DNA of 64,000 bases. It comes from Synaphobranchus kaupii. Lineage: Eukaryota; Chordata; Actinopteri; Anguilliformes; Synaphobranchidae. The notes beneath the pieces are model-generated. The model made no database searches and had not been told where the DNA came from. It saw only the letters and a list, made by a program, of their open reading frames with translations. The stretch covers positions 116,905,307 to 116,969,306 of the forward strand of contig CM056376.1 in assembly GCA_029718625.1 (NCBI GenBank), written 5' to 3'. Both the position numbers and the translations under genes were made by a program. Shown in pieces: positions 1-10,826 of the stretch (position 1 is the first letter of the stretch; every line of letters begins with the position of its first letter).

Positions 1-36
1 CCCCAAACCGGACGCTCGCTTTTGTCTGGTTTGGGG
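1..36. repeat. Short perfect inverted repeat (hairpin)
   Basis: The first nine bases (CCCCAAACC) are the exact reverse complement of bases 28-36 (GGTTTGGGG), with an 18-base loop. It may be the cut end of a larger palindromic element extending left of the window, or a chance hairpin. No function is assigned. Confidence 0.45.
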
Positions 37-1715
37 AGGGTGTTACGCTCTGCTCTTGCGGTCATGACTGACTGACTGTGGAAACCCCTTGCCTCGGCCA
101 ACATTTCTTTATTCATTAATTTCTTCACTTCAGCTCTGTTCACTTTATCCTTTTCACACATAACACAAGGTCACCATACAATTAACTTCTAGGAAAATTA
201 AGAATTTACGATAATAGCCTACATTAAGAATTGAGGATAGCCTCTTTTAAGCTGCAAGCTTTTAAGCGATCGGATTTATAAACCGCGAATTCCCCAAACA
301 TATCTGATTCATGGTTATTCACTTATAAATAAATAGATAGCCTCCGAATGTGGCTCTAGTCTACGCTACTCTGCTGATAATGTAGCTTACTGCAAATACT
401 TTTAATTATAATAATAATAATAATAATAGGAAGAAGAAGAAGAATCTCTGGTATGTACTTTCTTAGTAGTATCTACTGTTTTCTTTCTGGCTAAGATTCC
501 TGGGAAATATCCGTTGTCAACTTAAGCTTGTTCGCCAACGTTACTTCCTGCTTCTCGTCAGGAAGCAGAAACAAGCTAGGCTACTAAAAAAGGGAATCAA
601 TGTGTATTATAGCCTACATTCATTGCACTACAGAAAACGAAACTAAACCTAGCTGTCCGGTACCAAAACATTTCCCGCAGGTAACGTTCTACACTACCGG
701 AAAAAAAACTCTGCTGTGCAGAAACTCACTAGCTCGCTCGCTAGCTCGTAGCCCACACATGGAAGGTTGGAGTTACACATCCGGCAATCCAGTGTTGAAT
801 AGCCTAACGTTAAATGTATTTAATTTTCTATAGAATACTAATAGCCCTATTTTAAAACTGTATTTCCATATTTTACTGATGCAAACTATTTAGGCTGTAT
901 GTCTTTCATCTAGAATGTGTTTGCGTAGCCCATTGTGCATGTACGTCTCCATGTAGACTTGGTTCATTAATTTACATGCTTCTTCATGAATCATAGCTCA
1001 GGTGGTGCTGTTCATTATATTTCATTACACATTAAATACTGCTCATCTACAAACTCTTTTAATGTAATTGTGTGCTGTCTGTAATAGGATAACTGTTCTC
1101 ATTCTTGTCAATAGAGGGCGTTATGGTTAAGCGAATGTCTGCATACATTTCTATGGAATGCATGTCTCTCTCCGTGTTTATCTTCATGCATTATTCATCA
1201 TTAGTTAGCAATAAAATCTTCACATGCAATGATGAAGAAACACAGGGCCAAGTTGCATTAAATAATTTAGGAAAGTTTGGATAGCATTGCTTTGGAATAG
1301 AGCTAGTTTATTTAGTGTGAGCTACGATAGGCAATATTGTTAGTTGTAACTTGGCCACATTTTGATATCAAGACTTTTAAAGGCAGGCCTAGTTTTTGCA
1401 AGTTGGAATTAAGAATTTATGGACAGCGCTATGTAGGCTATGCGTGAGTAACTTGGCTTTTTTTACGTCGTAGACGTTTTTGATCTGATTTATTTTACAG
1501 CAAACATGGAAAAACCATTACGCCATTACTATGTTGTGGAGACCCCCTAATAATTTGCATAAAGAATTAAGACTTTTTTTGCAACAGAAAAATACAAACA
1601 AATAATTTCCCAGATGCAGACCACGAGAGGTGAAAACTAATTGATTTGCACAGGACAAAAGGCAATTCCACTACCACTCTTAGAGTTCCTCTGTAGCTCT
1701 GTAATTATTTGTTCC
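37..1715. other. Non-coding stretch with a short AAT/GAA microsatellite
   Basis: AT-rich sequence with no reading frame that resembles a protein. A short ATA/AAT run followed by GAA units lies at about 405-443. I see no splice-flanked exon and no mobile element ends. It is probably intronic or intergenic to the gene whose last exons lie at 6.7-10.8 kb. Confidence 0.5.
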
Positions 1716-1743
1716 CACACACACACACACACACACACACACA
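1716..1743. repeat. (CA)n microsatellite
   Basis: Fourteen uninterrupted CA dinucleotides. Short reading frames through it on the minus strand are repeat artefacts. Confidence 0.95.
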
Positions 1744-2334
1744 AATAGACTAAACAAGCATTATACTGGCATTGTCGTAATAATTTTTTATTTTTTTGCC
1801 AAGAAATGTGGTCTTGACAGCACCTGAGATCTCCAACCGCCTCAGGGCCAAACACATAGACAGTCTGTAATCCCATGCTGTTGAGAGGCTTTGTGCAATC
1901 ATACAGTGAGCTCAGGGGAGGACTGTGTTCCAAGGCATCCATTCTAATCAAGCCTAGTCAACCATGAAACTACTTATTTTCTTAACTAGTGCTTTATTTC
2001 AATGATCGCAGTATACTTTTCCTTTAAACACAGATGGTTTGTGTTTCATCTTGGTTACACACATGCACATATATACAAAACAATGTAATTTAAACTAAAT
2101 TTAAAGTTTATGATGAGAAATGCCTTTAACAAGGCCAGATAAAGAAAGAGTGTAGTCTGACCCACTGGGTAGTTAAAATGTTTAATGAGCACCCTGGAAA
2201 TTATTTGATCTCGGAATGCATGCTTTAGATCAGGGTAATGTTGTTAATGCTAGATTACCTTATCATTACCTTGCGCAAAACAGGTTTGGAACATTCTGCC
2301 AAATCAGAGACTTTTTGTGAAGGGGTGCAATAAT

Positions 2335-2475
2335 TTGTTGTGATTGTAGAGCAGGGCTTGTGGGTTGTGGGTTTAAATCTCAATTGGAACACTGCTGTTG
2401 AACCCTTCAGAAAAGGTGCTTAGCCTTAATTAGAATGTCCAGCTTTATGAATGGATGAGAAATGGAAGTGATAGA
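2335..2475 (+). mobile_element. tRNA-derived SINE relic, 5' truncated
   Basis: A degenerate polymerase III box B (GGGTTTAAATCTC) at about 2370 is followed by a body reading 'cactgctgttgaaccctt', then 'aaggtgcttagcc' and 'tccagctttatgaatggat'. This order is typical of the conserved body of widespread fish tRNA-SINEs. The 5' tRNA part with box A is not recognisable and several positions have decayed, so this is an old, inactive insertion. A related 3' tail lies near 19.73 kb. Confidence 0.55.
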
Positions 2476-3367
2476 TCCCAGATGATTCTTTTTTATAGCA
2501 ATTCAAGATACACATGTGTGTGCAGTGCACAATACTGTTAGTAAAATAAACAAACACAATGTCAATAAACAAACACAATCTAATTAATTTATATCCTACA
2601 GCAAATGGAAAGGTCATGGTTCAGCTATTAGGGTGTGTTGTGTGAGATGAAGGGTAGTTTGAACAAATTTGTAGTCACTTTTCTTTTGACAATTTAACAC
2701 ATAGTTTTAACAAATTATGGAGGTTTATTTTAATTCTTACCAAAAATAAACCTCCAAACTAAATTTCTGTTTTTGATTTAATATTAATTTATTTAAATTC
2801 ACATGCAAAGTTTAGTTCCTGTTATTTTGGCTTGGACGTCTTTCATTAAGCATTTATGACATGTAAAAGTAATGAATTACTTAATTATAGTTAAAAACTG
2901 CAAGCTTTCTTTTGTTATTACCTTTTTAATCTGAAATATGATGGTATATGAACTGGTAATGTATGGAATAATGCACAGATATCTAGTGGGGAAACATCAT
3001 TGAGCGGGGGACTTGGAGATGCTCAAAGCAGCTCCCACAACTTCCACTCAGGGACTTGCTGTAATGCTGTGGTGGAGAATATAGTCTTGTTCGCAGGCTG
3101 CTTTTGCTGACTGTGTCCTCCTCAAATGGCCACAAGTATTAAAGAATATGTGTGGACCCCTGAAGGTTATTTCTGTTTTGTTGAGGTGTGCTGGAAGATA
3201 CTACATTTAAAAAAACCCGTCAACATGTCTCACCACCCTCCACTTCACTCAGTTCCATCCCACCCACCATGTATGAACATTGAATGCAAAAGCAAACACA
3301 AAATACACATTCATCACAATGGACTAACAAAGATACAGAAATATAACCGCAAACATGAACCCTGTTA
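2476..3367. other. Non-coding stretch, nothing recognised
   Basis: AT-rich sequence. The plus-strand 80-codon frame at 3126-3368 has no splice context and no recognisable motif, so I do not call it a gene. Confidence 0.5.
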
Positions 3368-4545
3368 ACTTTGGCCCACTTGAGGAAATTTTCATTTCTA
3401 CTAGTCTCATTTAAGTATCAATATCTCAAAAACTATTCACTGCACATCCATGGTTTAAAGTTTGAATTAAAGAAGAGGCTGTACCATTCAGAAATCTGAA
3501 ATGGAATAAATTTGTCAGAATGGTCACATACAGTATAAACATAAGCCAAATGTTTTTGTATACATTACAAAATGTATGCATGGTTTTACACAACAATAGG
3601 GAGGTCAAACCCGTTTTCGTGATTTTTCAGAAAACATATTTTGCCAGCTTATTTTTCATGTATATTGTCCTAAATGCTACAATATAATCAAATAACAATA
3701 TATAAATCGCTAGCTTGTCAGAAAAAGGACGCGCAGCACATGTAACGTTTTTCAGGACACCTAAATAGACGAAAGTATCGATACATACCGATCGATTAAC
3801 ACCTAAAACATTTCACAGTGAGTTTTTCTTGTAATAAAATGTGTATTAACGACTTCAATGTGGTTGGATGTTTTATAATGACCCCATTGATTTTGGTACA
3901 GCGTTAAGTATAGGCACAAATGCTCGTAAACAGTCAAATTAGCATAATAATTTCTGGCTTCTAAAGTAAAAAAATAACATTGTTGAAGTGTAAGTACACT
4001 TCTGAAACAAATGAATAGCTTCATCTACTCTCGTTTAGTAGATTTCCTTGTTAAATGACATGTTGAAATGAGCCCAGACGTCAATTTAGTTTTTTGTTTT
4101 GTGTGTGGAATGCCCATTGTGATTACATTGCGGGCAGAACGTTCAACCTCCCTAACAACAACAGCAACATTATTACATTAACATATTACCTCCACTAGTG
4201 CGATAGGTAGTCGGAGACTTTGCTGGACAATGGCTAAATGGAATAAGTTAAATATTCAGGGTCCATCAGAAACAGTTGTAGCTTCATAACTAGGTAGGAT
4301 ATTTGGTTCCTTAACCCCTTCGCGCAGATGGCAAATTTGGTCAATTCTCACCTATTTAGAGGGTGCTCTGTTTAAGGCTGGATAACTCCAGGTGTGAGCA
4401 TCACAGAAACTTTGTAAATGGCTTAAATGAAACAAGACAGTTGTACCATTTACAATACGAACTTGTTTATTTTCATAATTTAAGTCAAAGTGCCACAGAT
4501 GCAAAGAAACTTTGGAAAAAATATTTTTTCTTTAATTTGCAATGA
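3368..4545. repeat. Unclassified dispersed repeat, copy 1 (longest)
   Basis: Blocks of this interval recur elsewhere in the window. The part from about 3370 to 3560 (tttggccc..., ccatggttt, gaagaagctgta-like and acatacagtata blocks) matches 43915-44105. The part near 4258-4315 (caggg.ccat.agaaa...gttgtagct) matches about 44295-44355. The part near 4320-4530 matches about 58565-58800. Copies share order and orientation but have diverged considerably. There is no obvious terminal repeat, poly-A tail or protein, so the class is unknown. Confidence 0.5.
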
Positions 4546-4570
4546 AATACTGAGAGCTACATAGTACATA

Positions 4571-5375
4571 CAGTGAGCACCATAATTCATTGGACAGTGA
4601 CACATTTTTTGTTATTTTGGTTCTGTACTTTAGCACTTTGAGTTTGAAGGGACACAATGACAATGAGGTTGAAGTGCAGACTGTCAATTTTTGAAGTGCA
4701 GACAGTCAACTGCTTTAATTTGACGGTATTGTCATTCATATTGGATGAACCATTTGGAAATTCTTGAACCTTTGGTACATAATCTAGAATAATGTTTAAT
4801 ATTTGGTCGCATATCCTTTGCATGCTATGACTTCCTGATGTCTTTGACCCAACAAAAGGCTGCAGTAGATATGGATGGATCACTTTAAGGGTTGTTTCTC
4901 CTGACAAGATTTAGGAGAAGAAACCCTTCAAGTTATCCATCCACATCTACTGTATTTCTAGCAGCAGAGAATTGGTTTTTAGGCTTGTTTGATACATCAG
5001 ACCCTTGATGAGCCATTTAGCCAACCATGTGTTCCATACTGTTCCAGTGTAATTTACAGCTAAGTCTAGTTCCACCCCCCAATTTCCATAGAGATCCATT
5101 CAAATGCAGAAAGGTTATAGTATCGCTTGTACGAGTACCAGAAAATAAGATATCAAGAGTCTTTTGATGTTGTTGGGTCACAGACATCAGGAAGTCATGG
5201 CATGCAAAGGATATGCTCCCAAATATTAAAAATTATTACTTTATACTATATATAAATGCAGGGGTGCCAATAATTGTGGCACACATGGTTTTGTTATAAA
5301 TAATTATTTCTTGATGTGGGATTTTTTTCTCATAATAAATTTACTTCAATTAAAGGTTGGATTTTTGTCAAAAAA
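4571..5375. mobile_element. Rearranged Tc1/mariner-type non-autonomous element
   Basis: The left end starts CAGTGAGCACCATAATTC directly after a TA (4569-4570). It continues with the same terminal sequence as the small MITE at 34215-34470, including a shared 'agtgcagactgtca' block. Internally, about 45 bases at 4810-4855 (gcatatcctttgcatgc...) reappear inverted at about 5172-5218, giving a long-range hairpin. The right part (ggggtgccaataattgtgg, about 5263) resembles the subterminal sequence of a different Tc1-type family such as 32707-33342. A second TA-flanked end is not clear. It is best read as a rearranged or composite relic without a transposase. Confidence 0.55.
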
Positions 5376-6696
5376 TAAAGCTAAAGTATTTTAAATGGTA
5401 GACAGGGTAGGGAGAAAAAAAAACGATGATGAATGAGGGATAATATTATACAAATAATTCAGTTAAACGTATTAATGCTGAATGTTTGTCTTCTGAGTTT
5501 TACAAAAAAAAACAAAAAACATGTAGCCAGTGAGAAGAACCACATATTACATGCAGTACTACTTTCATATCGAGGACGAAAAACTCCCATCAGCGAATCC
5601 GTTTTCTGTAGCTGTTTGTGTCATACTACATTGATAAAATTTAAAATTCTGTTACGCTGGGTTGTCATTTACTGTTCAAAGCACCCAATAACAAATTGCA
5701 AACACAGTTGAGAAGGATATACTGTGATCTATCGGATAAAACATGAATTAAACCAGAATGACGTGAAATACTTCAGAGCTGCTGGTACAGTATATGGGGT
5801 GTTGCATGCTGACGTTTCCATGTTGTGTAATAACGTTCTAAACTGGTGTGTATTTCTCAAACAGATTGTCCAAGACAATAAAAGAACACTGAATTTTGAA
5901 AGGAACATTTCTATGTGTGAAAATAATAGTAGGATTGTATATGCATTTCATATTTAGTAGCAGATATTGATAGTAGAATGATGTGATATCATTACACAAG
6001 AATTTCTCGTGTTTTTGCATTTGAGTGAGCAGGGCTTTTCACTGCTTTTTTGGAATGCAATCGGGCTATTGTTGGGTTTATCTTGTTGCTATGACGCAAT
6101 ACTAATGTTAGATGATGAAGAAATATATTTATGATCTCACACATAGACGCTATTGTCCACTATGTCACGCATGGGTAGGTATAGTTGTAGGCGAGACTGG
6201 GCGGGGGGTTGCTTGTTAATTGGACTTGCTATGGGAAAATAGTGACACTTAGAAACTCCGTAATTATTCATTCAGTGATGTTTTTTTCCTGGAAGTGTTT
6301 CACATGGCCTCTGATATTTGGTTGTTTACTACTGAATCAGGTCTGATTTAAAAAAAAAAAAAAAAAAAAAGATTGCCTATGCAACGCATAGTGGCTATTA
6401 TTCTTATTGCCAAAAAAACAGCAATTACATTGTGCAGCCCTAACTTTAAATATTTTTGTTCCAGTTTTACCAGATGCGGTATATGTAAGAACTTGTACTG
6501 GCTGGTTTTAAAGGTTTAAACCAATGTCTTCAAGAACACATATATGGTTACCCTTATGTATACTTACTAATGGCTGTTAACCCAAATATTCACACTCCTG
6601 CAGCTACTGCAGTAACTAAGTTATGGACATGGCTCTGAAGGTAGGCTGAAAGGCTTCAGCTAGTACAGCTTTGAATGCAGTTTGTCTTCTTTGCAG
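5376..6696. other. Non-coding stretch, likely intron
   Basis: AT-rich with poly-A runs (about 6348-6370). Reading frames at 5433-5711 and 5724-5957 show no motif, signal or splice context. The last 20 bases form a pyrimidine-rich tract ending in CAG, a plausible 3' splice site for the exon at 6697. Confidence 0.45.
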
Positions 6697-6766
6697 GGAC
6701 AGTCCACCACAGATCAAACAGCCAGACCTCCCTGGTGACACACTCTGCCAGGTCTGCAACAGTCAG
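6697..6766 (+). CDS. Candidate internal coding exon of an unidentified gene
   Basis: A 70-base interval lies between a good acceptor (tttgtcttctttgcag) and a donor (CAG|gtaaca). Two of three frames are open. Only one fits the reading phase of the downstream exon at 10637: it starts with two bases completing a codon, reads TVHHRSNSQTSLV followed by THSARSATV, and ends with two leftover bases (AG). Joined to the first base of the next exon these give Ser. The peptide is Ser/Thr/Arg-rich and continues the composition of the next exon, which supports the pairing. The other open frame contains Cys-x-x-Cys but would not splice in phase. I do not recognise the protein. The exon call is inferred from splice sites and phase only; other exons could lie in the 3.9 kb between. 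Confidence 0.4.
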
Positions 6767-6946
6767 GTAACATCATAACTCCCTCATAGCACGTTAGTCA
6801 CTAAATTAACCGCAGCAGGCAACGATGCCCAGGAATGTACCTTCAATGTTGTGAATGGAATGATCAAGCTAAAAGCTGCAGGCTGATGAAAGGCGAGCAA
6901 AATTAGTTCAGTACAAACTGGAATTCTCTCATCCTGTACATAAATA

Positions 6947-8499
6947 CAGTTGAAGTCGAAAGTTTACATACACCTTAGCCAAATCCATTTAAACTCAGTT
7001 TTTCACAATTCCTGACATTTGATCCTAGTAAACATTCCCTGTCTTAGGTCAGTTAGGATCACAACTTTATTTTAAGAATGTGAAATGTCAGAATAATAGT
7101 AGAGAGAATGATTTATTTCATCTTATTTCTTTCATCACATTCCCAGTGGGTCAGAAGTTTACATACACTATTAGTATTTGGTAGCATTGCCTTTAAATTG
7201 TTTAACTTGGGTCAAACGTTTCGGGTAGCCTACCACAAGCTTCTCATAATAAGTTGCTGGAATTTTGGCCCATTCCTCCTGACAGAACTGGTGTAACTGA
7301 GTCAGGTTTGTAGGCCTCCTTGCTCGCACACGCTTTTTCAGTTCTGCCCACAAATTTTGGATTGGATTGAGGTCAGGACTTTATGATGGCCACTCCAATA
7401 CCTTGACTTTGTTGTCCTTAAGCCATTTTGCCACAACTTTGGAAGTATGCGTTGGGTCATTGTCCATTTGGAAAAGCCATTTGTGACCAAGCTTTAACTT
7501 CCTGGCTGATGTCTTGAGATGTTGCTTCAATATATCCACATAATTTTCCTTCCTCATGATGCCATCTATTTTATGAAGTGCACCAGTCCCTCCTGCAGCA
7601 AAGCACCCCCACAACATGATGCTGCCAGCCCCGTGCTTCATGGTTGGGATGGTGTTCTTCGGCTTGCAAGCCTCATCCTTTTTCCTCCAAACATAATGAT
7701 GCAGTTGCAAACTGTAGTCTGGCTTCTTTATGCCGGTTTTGGAGTAGTGACTTCTTCCTTGCTGAGCAGCCTTTCAGGTTATGTCGATATAGGACTCGTT
7801 TTACTGTGGATATAGATACTTTTGTACCTGTTCCCTCCAGCATCTTCACAAGGTTCTTTACTGTTGTTCTGGGATTGATTTGCACTTTTCGCACCAAAGC
7901 ACGTTCATCTCTAGGAGACAGAACGCGTCTCCTTCCTGAGCGGTATGATGGCTGCGTGGTCCCATGGTGTTTATACTTGCGTACTATTGTTTGTACAGAC
8001 GAACGTGGTACCTTCAGGCATTTGGAAATTGCTTCCAAGGATGAACCAGACTTGTGGAGATCCACAATTTTCTTTCTGAGGTCTTGGCTGATTTCTTTTG
8101 ATTTCCCATGTTGTCAAGCAAAGAGGCACTGAGTTTGAAGGTAGGCCTTAAAAAACATCCACAGGTACACCTCCAATTGACTCAAATAATGTCAATTAGC
8201 CTATCAGAAGTTTCTAAAGCCATGACATAATTTTCTGGAATTTTCCAAGCTGTTTAAAGGCACAGTCAACTTAGTGTATGTAATCTTCTGACCCACTGGA
8301 ATTGTGATATAGTGAATTAACAGTGAAATAATCTGTAGTCTGTAAACAATTGTTGGAAAAATTACTTGTGTCATGCACAAAGTGGATGTCCTAACTGACT
8401 TGCCAACACTATAGTTTGCTAACATGAAATCTGTGGAGTGGTTAAAAATGAGTTTTAATGACTTCAACGTAAGTGTATGTAAACCTCCGACTTCAACTG
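6947..8499 (-). mobile_element. Tc1/mariner transposon of the Sleeping Beauty type (complete ends, dead)
   Basis: The left end CAGTTGAAGTCGAAAGTTT begins after TA (6945-6946). The right end closes with the inverse, CCGACTTCAACTG, before TA (8500-8501). Each inverted repeat carries a second internal copy of the binding motif: 'gtgggtcagaagtttacat' at about 7147-7165 and its inverse near 8272-8298. This IR/DR layout is diagnostic of the Sleeping Beauty/fish Tc1 group. Length is 1553 bp, slightly under the roughly 1.6 kb usual for the group. The single transposase gene lies on the minus strand and is broken (separate entry). The element could still be mobilised in trans if both ends are recognised, but it cannot move itself. 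Confidence 0.95.
7171..8109 (-). pseudogene. Sleeping Beauty-type Tc1 transposase, inactivated
   Basis: The minus-strand start is ATG at 8109-8107. The frame shifts within a few codons (one base short). The DNA-binding half then reads openly from about 8065 to 7700 (DLHKSGSSLEAISKCLKVP, then RSSVQTIVRKYKHHG). At about 7699 the sequence jumps from the start of the catalytic domain straight to HHYVWRKKDEACKPKN in another frame. In this family the block between contains the first catalytic Asp, so roughly 100 bp seem deleted. The second catalytic Asp survives in FQMDNDPTHTSK. An in-frame stop follows LEWPS (7381-7383). The motif carrying the third catalytic residue reads NPIQNLW, with Gln in place of Glu. 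The C-terminus VKQFKGNATKY is present. At least four independent lesions make this copy catalytically dead. Confidence 0.93.
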
Positions 8500-8501
8500 T
8501 A

Positions 8502-9048
8502 TGTGTAAAATCAGCTCACTAGGGAAATGGGACCCGAGGGTAAGGAGTAAGGGTATTCTGGGGCATTTGTCTTTCTTTCATCTTTTAACATGATTATTTC
8601 TTCATTTTTGAGTATAACCTTGAAAATGTCCAATTTCCTTTTTCCTCTGGCATTATTAAGAAACATTCCCCAGTTTGCCAAATACTCTGGCATCAAACTC
8701 TACTCTACATTGTGAGTGATCGGATTTCATTTTAACGGAAAATCAGCGCGGCCGTACATTCCCTGTAGTCGTGTGTTAGATGAAAGCTGAAAGAAACCAT
8801 TTGATAAATCAAACTTGGTGTCTTTCATAAAATAAATAACCCTAACTGAACATAACATATCAAATTCAACATTTCTATTAAGAATGGGTGGGGGGGAATT
8901 CAGCTATTTTAATGTCCATTTTTCCTTTTGTAAGAAAAAGGCAGCAATAAAATTAAAGCATGTCAAACAAATTTAAGCATGTCATTTTTTATATTAGCTT
9001 CTAGAATAAATGGAAAATCTGGAAGAACTGCAAACCTGTTGAACTTGC
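8502..9048. other. Non-coding stretch, nothing recognised
   Basis: AT-rich sequence between two transposons, with no coding or repeat signal I can support. Confidence 0.5.
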
Positions 9049-9052
9049 TTAA

Positions 9053-10356
9053 AGCTGGAGTATGCCGTTTTTCCCAAAATCCTTGGCCACACCCCCACCC
9101 CGCAGACTTTGCTGTGAACGTGAAAGTCTGCTGGATACAATTTTAGGATTACAGATTGCTATTTTATAGTAAAAATGTCATCTAAAATTCAAGGTAGAAC
9201 AACAAAATCTGTTCTGTTGTTGCAGAGTTGTTGCATAACACTGAGTTTATGTAGCGTTAGTCTGAACCAGGCATTATCTGGCTACAGCTGGTAGCTATGC
9301 TTTGGTAACTTATAGCCGCATAGCCAGTTTGAGCTAATACAACATAACGTTAGCAAGCATGCCCTTCTTCCAAGAACTAGCTGCCGAATAAAGTAACATT
9401 ATCAATAATACCAATTACCAACCTAGGTACTATTCATTATAGGTCATTACAGTTGTCTGGCAAGCGGAAAGTCCATTCATGTTGAAACTTTTGACCTACC
9501 TGTTCAGTCTGTCTTTAAACCAATTTGTTCCCGGAGATCTCACCACCTTCTGAAATTAGCACGTATGTTTACTCCAGTTTTCGAGCGAGCTTTTTCCAAT
9601 TCCCATTTATTTTTCTTTCCTTGAAATAGCGCCGGTGTAACGGGTCCCTGTGAAATGTCTAGCTGGTGAACTTGCTAGCTACTGGCAAGGTCAATCTCAC
9701 AGTTGATTGGTCTGCGATGTGGTCATGGTTAAGCCACTGTTTTGAAAACTTTTGCTGGTTTTAGAATGCAGAATTTGAAGGTATAAACCATGGACTGTAT
9801 AAAAATATGGACAAAGCCACTGTGACATCACCCATTGCCTTTCCACGGCCTTGTAAAAACTGAATTGAAGCTCTGGATGTCTTTTTCGCCGCCCGTTTGT
9901 ACAAACTGCGCCTGCTCTGTGGAGCCGAAGAGGACTCAACCTGTCCTGCTGATTGGTCCTGAACAAATGTTAATACCCTGTCCAAACGACACAATATTTT
10001 AAAAAATCAGCACATGCAGAGGCATTAGATGAAGGAAAGGCACCTATTGCAATTAAAAAATTTTTGTGGGAAAAATTTATTGACTAAGTATTTTGACCAA
10101 ATTGCTGCCATTGACTTACATGGTGAAAGACCTATACTGGAGCCAATCGCAGTGGCGCTAGTGAGCAACGGCACAATTGCCGCTCCCAGCCCAACCAGGA
10201 AGTGAGCTTCAAAAGGAAAGCCCAGCCTTGGCCCCTTGGTATAAACATAGTCTATGGTGCTGGATTTCTCTCAGAACAGTTCTTTCTATGATTGCTACCA
10301 ACTAAGCATGACCGTTCCCCCGACATTTTTCTAAATAAAAGTTACATACTGCAGCT
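9053..10356. mobile_element. TTAA-target DNA transposon, non-autonomous
   Basis: The ends are inverted repeats: AGCTGGAGTATGCCGTTTTT at the left and the inverse of AGCTGCAGTATGTAACTTTT at the right. Both are directly flanked by TTAA (9049-9052 and 10357-10360). TTAA duplication is characteristic of the piggyBac and Kolobok superfamilies; the ends do not let me choose. No transposase-like reading frame is present. A second inverted-repeat element lies inside at 9787-10258, so the original element may have been shorter. It sits within the presumed last intron of the host gene and ends about 280 bp before the terminal exon. Confidence 0.65.
9787..10258. mobile_element. MITE-like inverted-repeat element nested in the TTAA element
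   Basis: The left end ACCATGGACTGTATAAA and the inverse of the right end, ACCATAGACTATGTTTATA, form imperfect inverted repeats about 470 bp apart. The body (gtgacatcacccattgcctttccacgg region) is GC-richer than its host. No target duplication is clear and no protein is encoded. It could alternatively be an internal part of the surrounding element. Confidence 0.45.
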
Positions 10357-10636
10357 TTAAGTTTGTTACTCAATGTAAATAACAAAACACATTGCAATTA
10401 AAAATAACAAACCAGTGTTCATATCCACGTCTCAGAATGGAAACAGGATAGAAATTTTGCGCCTCATACATAGAATCCAGAATAAAAGTCTCAAAGAGCA
10501 GCAGAATCTGATGCCCTCCACTCCAAAGTAGTTTTTTCCATTAGAGATTACTTTGGCACAGGGTCGATCGTGGAGGTACATGCAGTAACTGTACAGGGGA
10601 GGAAGGGCTCACACAGGCCGTTTGTGTTTCTTCCAG

Positions 10637-10826
10637 CAGAGACAGGCCCTATAATCGTCCGGGCTACTCGCAGAGTGCCTTGTCCACACCATCATCGACC
10701 CTGTCCTACAGGAGAGATATGGCCTGGGAGACTCCCTCTTTCAATCCTCCACCACCTTTCCGCCACTCGTCCCCGTCGTCCTTGTCGCTGCCTCCATTCA
10801 ACCTCCAGGGACGCATGCTGAAGTGA
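10637..10826 (+). CDS. Terminal coding exon of an unidentified gene (Ser/Pro-rich C-terminus)
   Basis: A pyrimidine-rich acceptor (gtttcttccag) is followed by an open frame of 62 codons to TGA (10824-10826). After the junction codon it reads RDRPYNRPGYSQSALSTPSS and continues with a Pro-Pro-Pro-Pro stretch and Ser-rich segments; the last residues are FNLQGRMLK. Composition is Ser, Pro and Arg-rich with no membrane segment or Cys cluster, typical of a disordered cytoplasmic or nuclear tail. Codon use is GC-rich against AT-rich surroundings, which supports real coding. The start phase matches the exon at 6697-6766. The acceptor is a tandem CAGCAG (NAGNAG), so use of the second AG would remove one codon. 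I do not recognise the protein. The gene begins left of the window. Confidence 0.6.

Noticed and set aside
1491..1550. Acceptor-like tract followed by a short open frame starting MEKPLRHYYV
   Set aside because: The frame stops after 14 codons and no donor follows.
3596..4160. Possible inverted ends 'gggaggtcaaacc' and 'ggttgaacgtt' inverse
   Set aside because: Only about 10 bp match, with no target duplication; not enough to call an element separate from the dispersed repeat.
6697..6766. Alternative frame of the exon reading DSPPQIKQPDLPGDTLCQVC
   Set aside because: It is open and looks protein-like, but ends on a complete codon, which does not fit the phase of the exon at 10637 with either acceptor AG.
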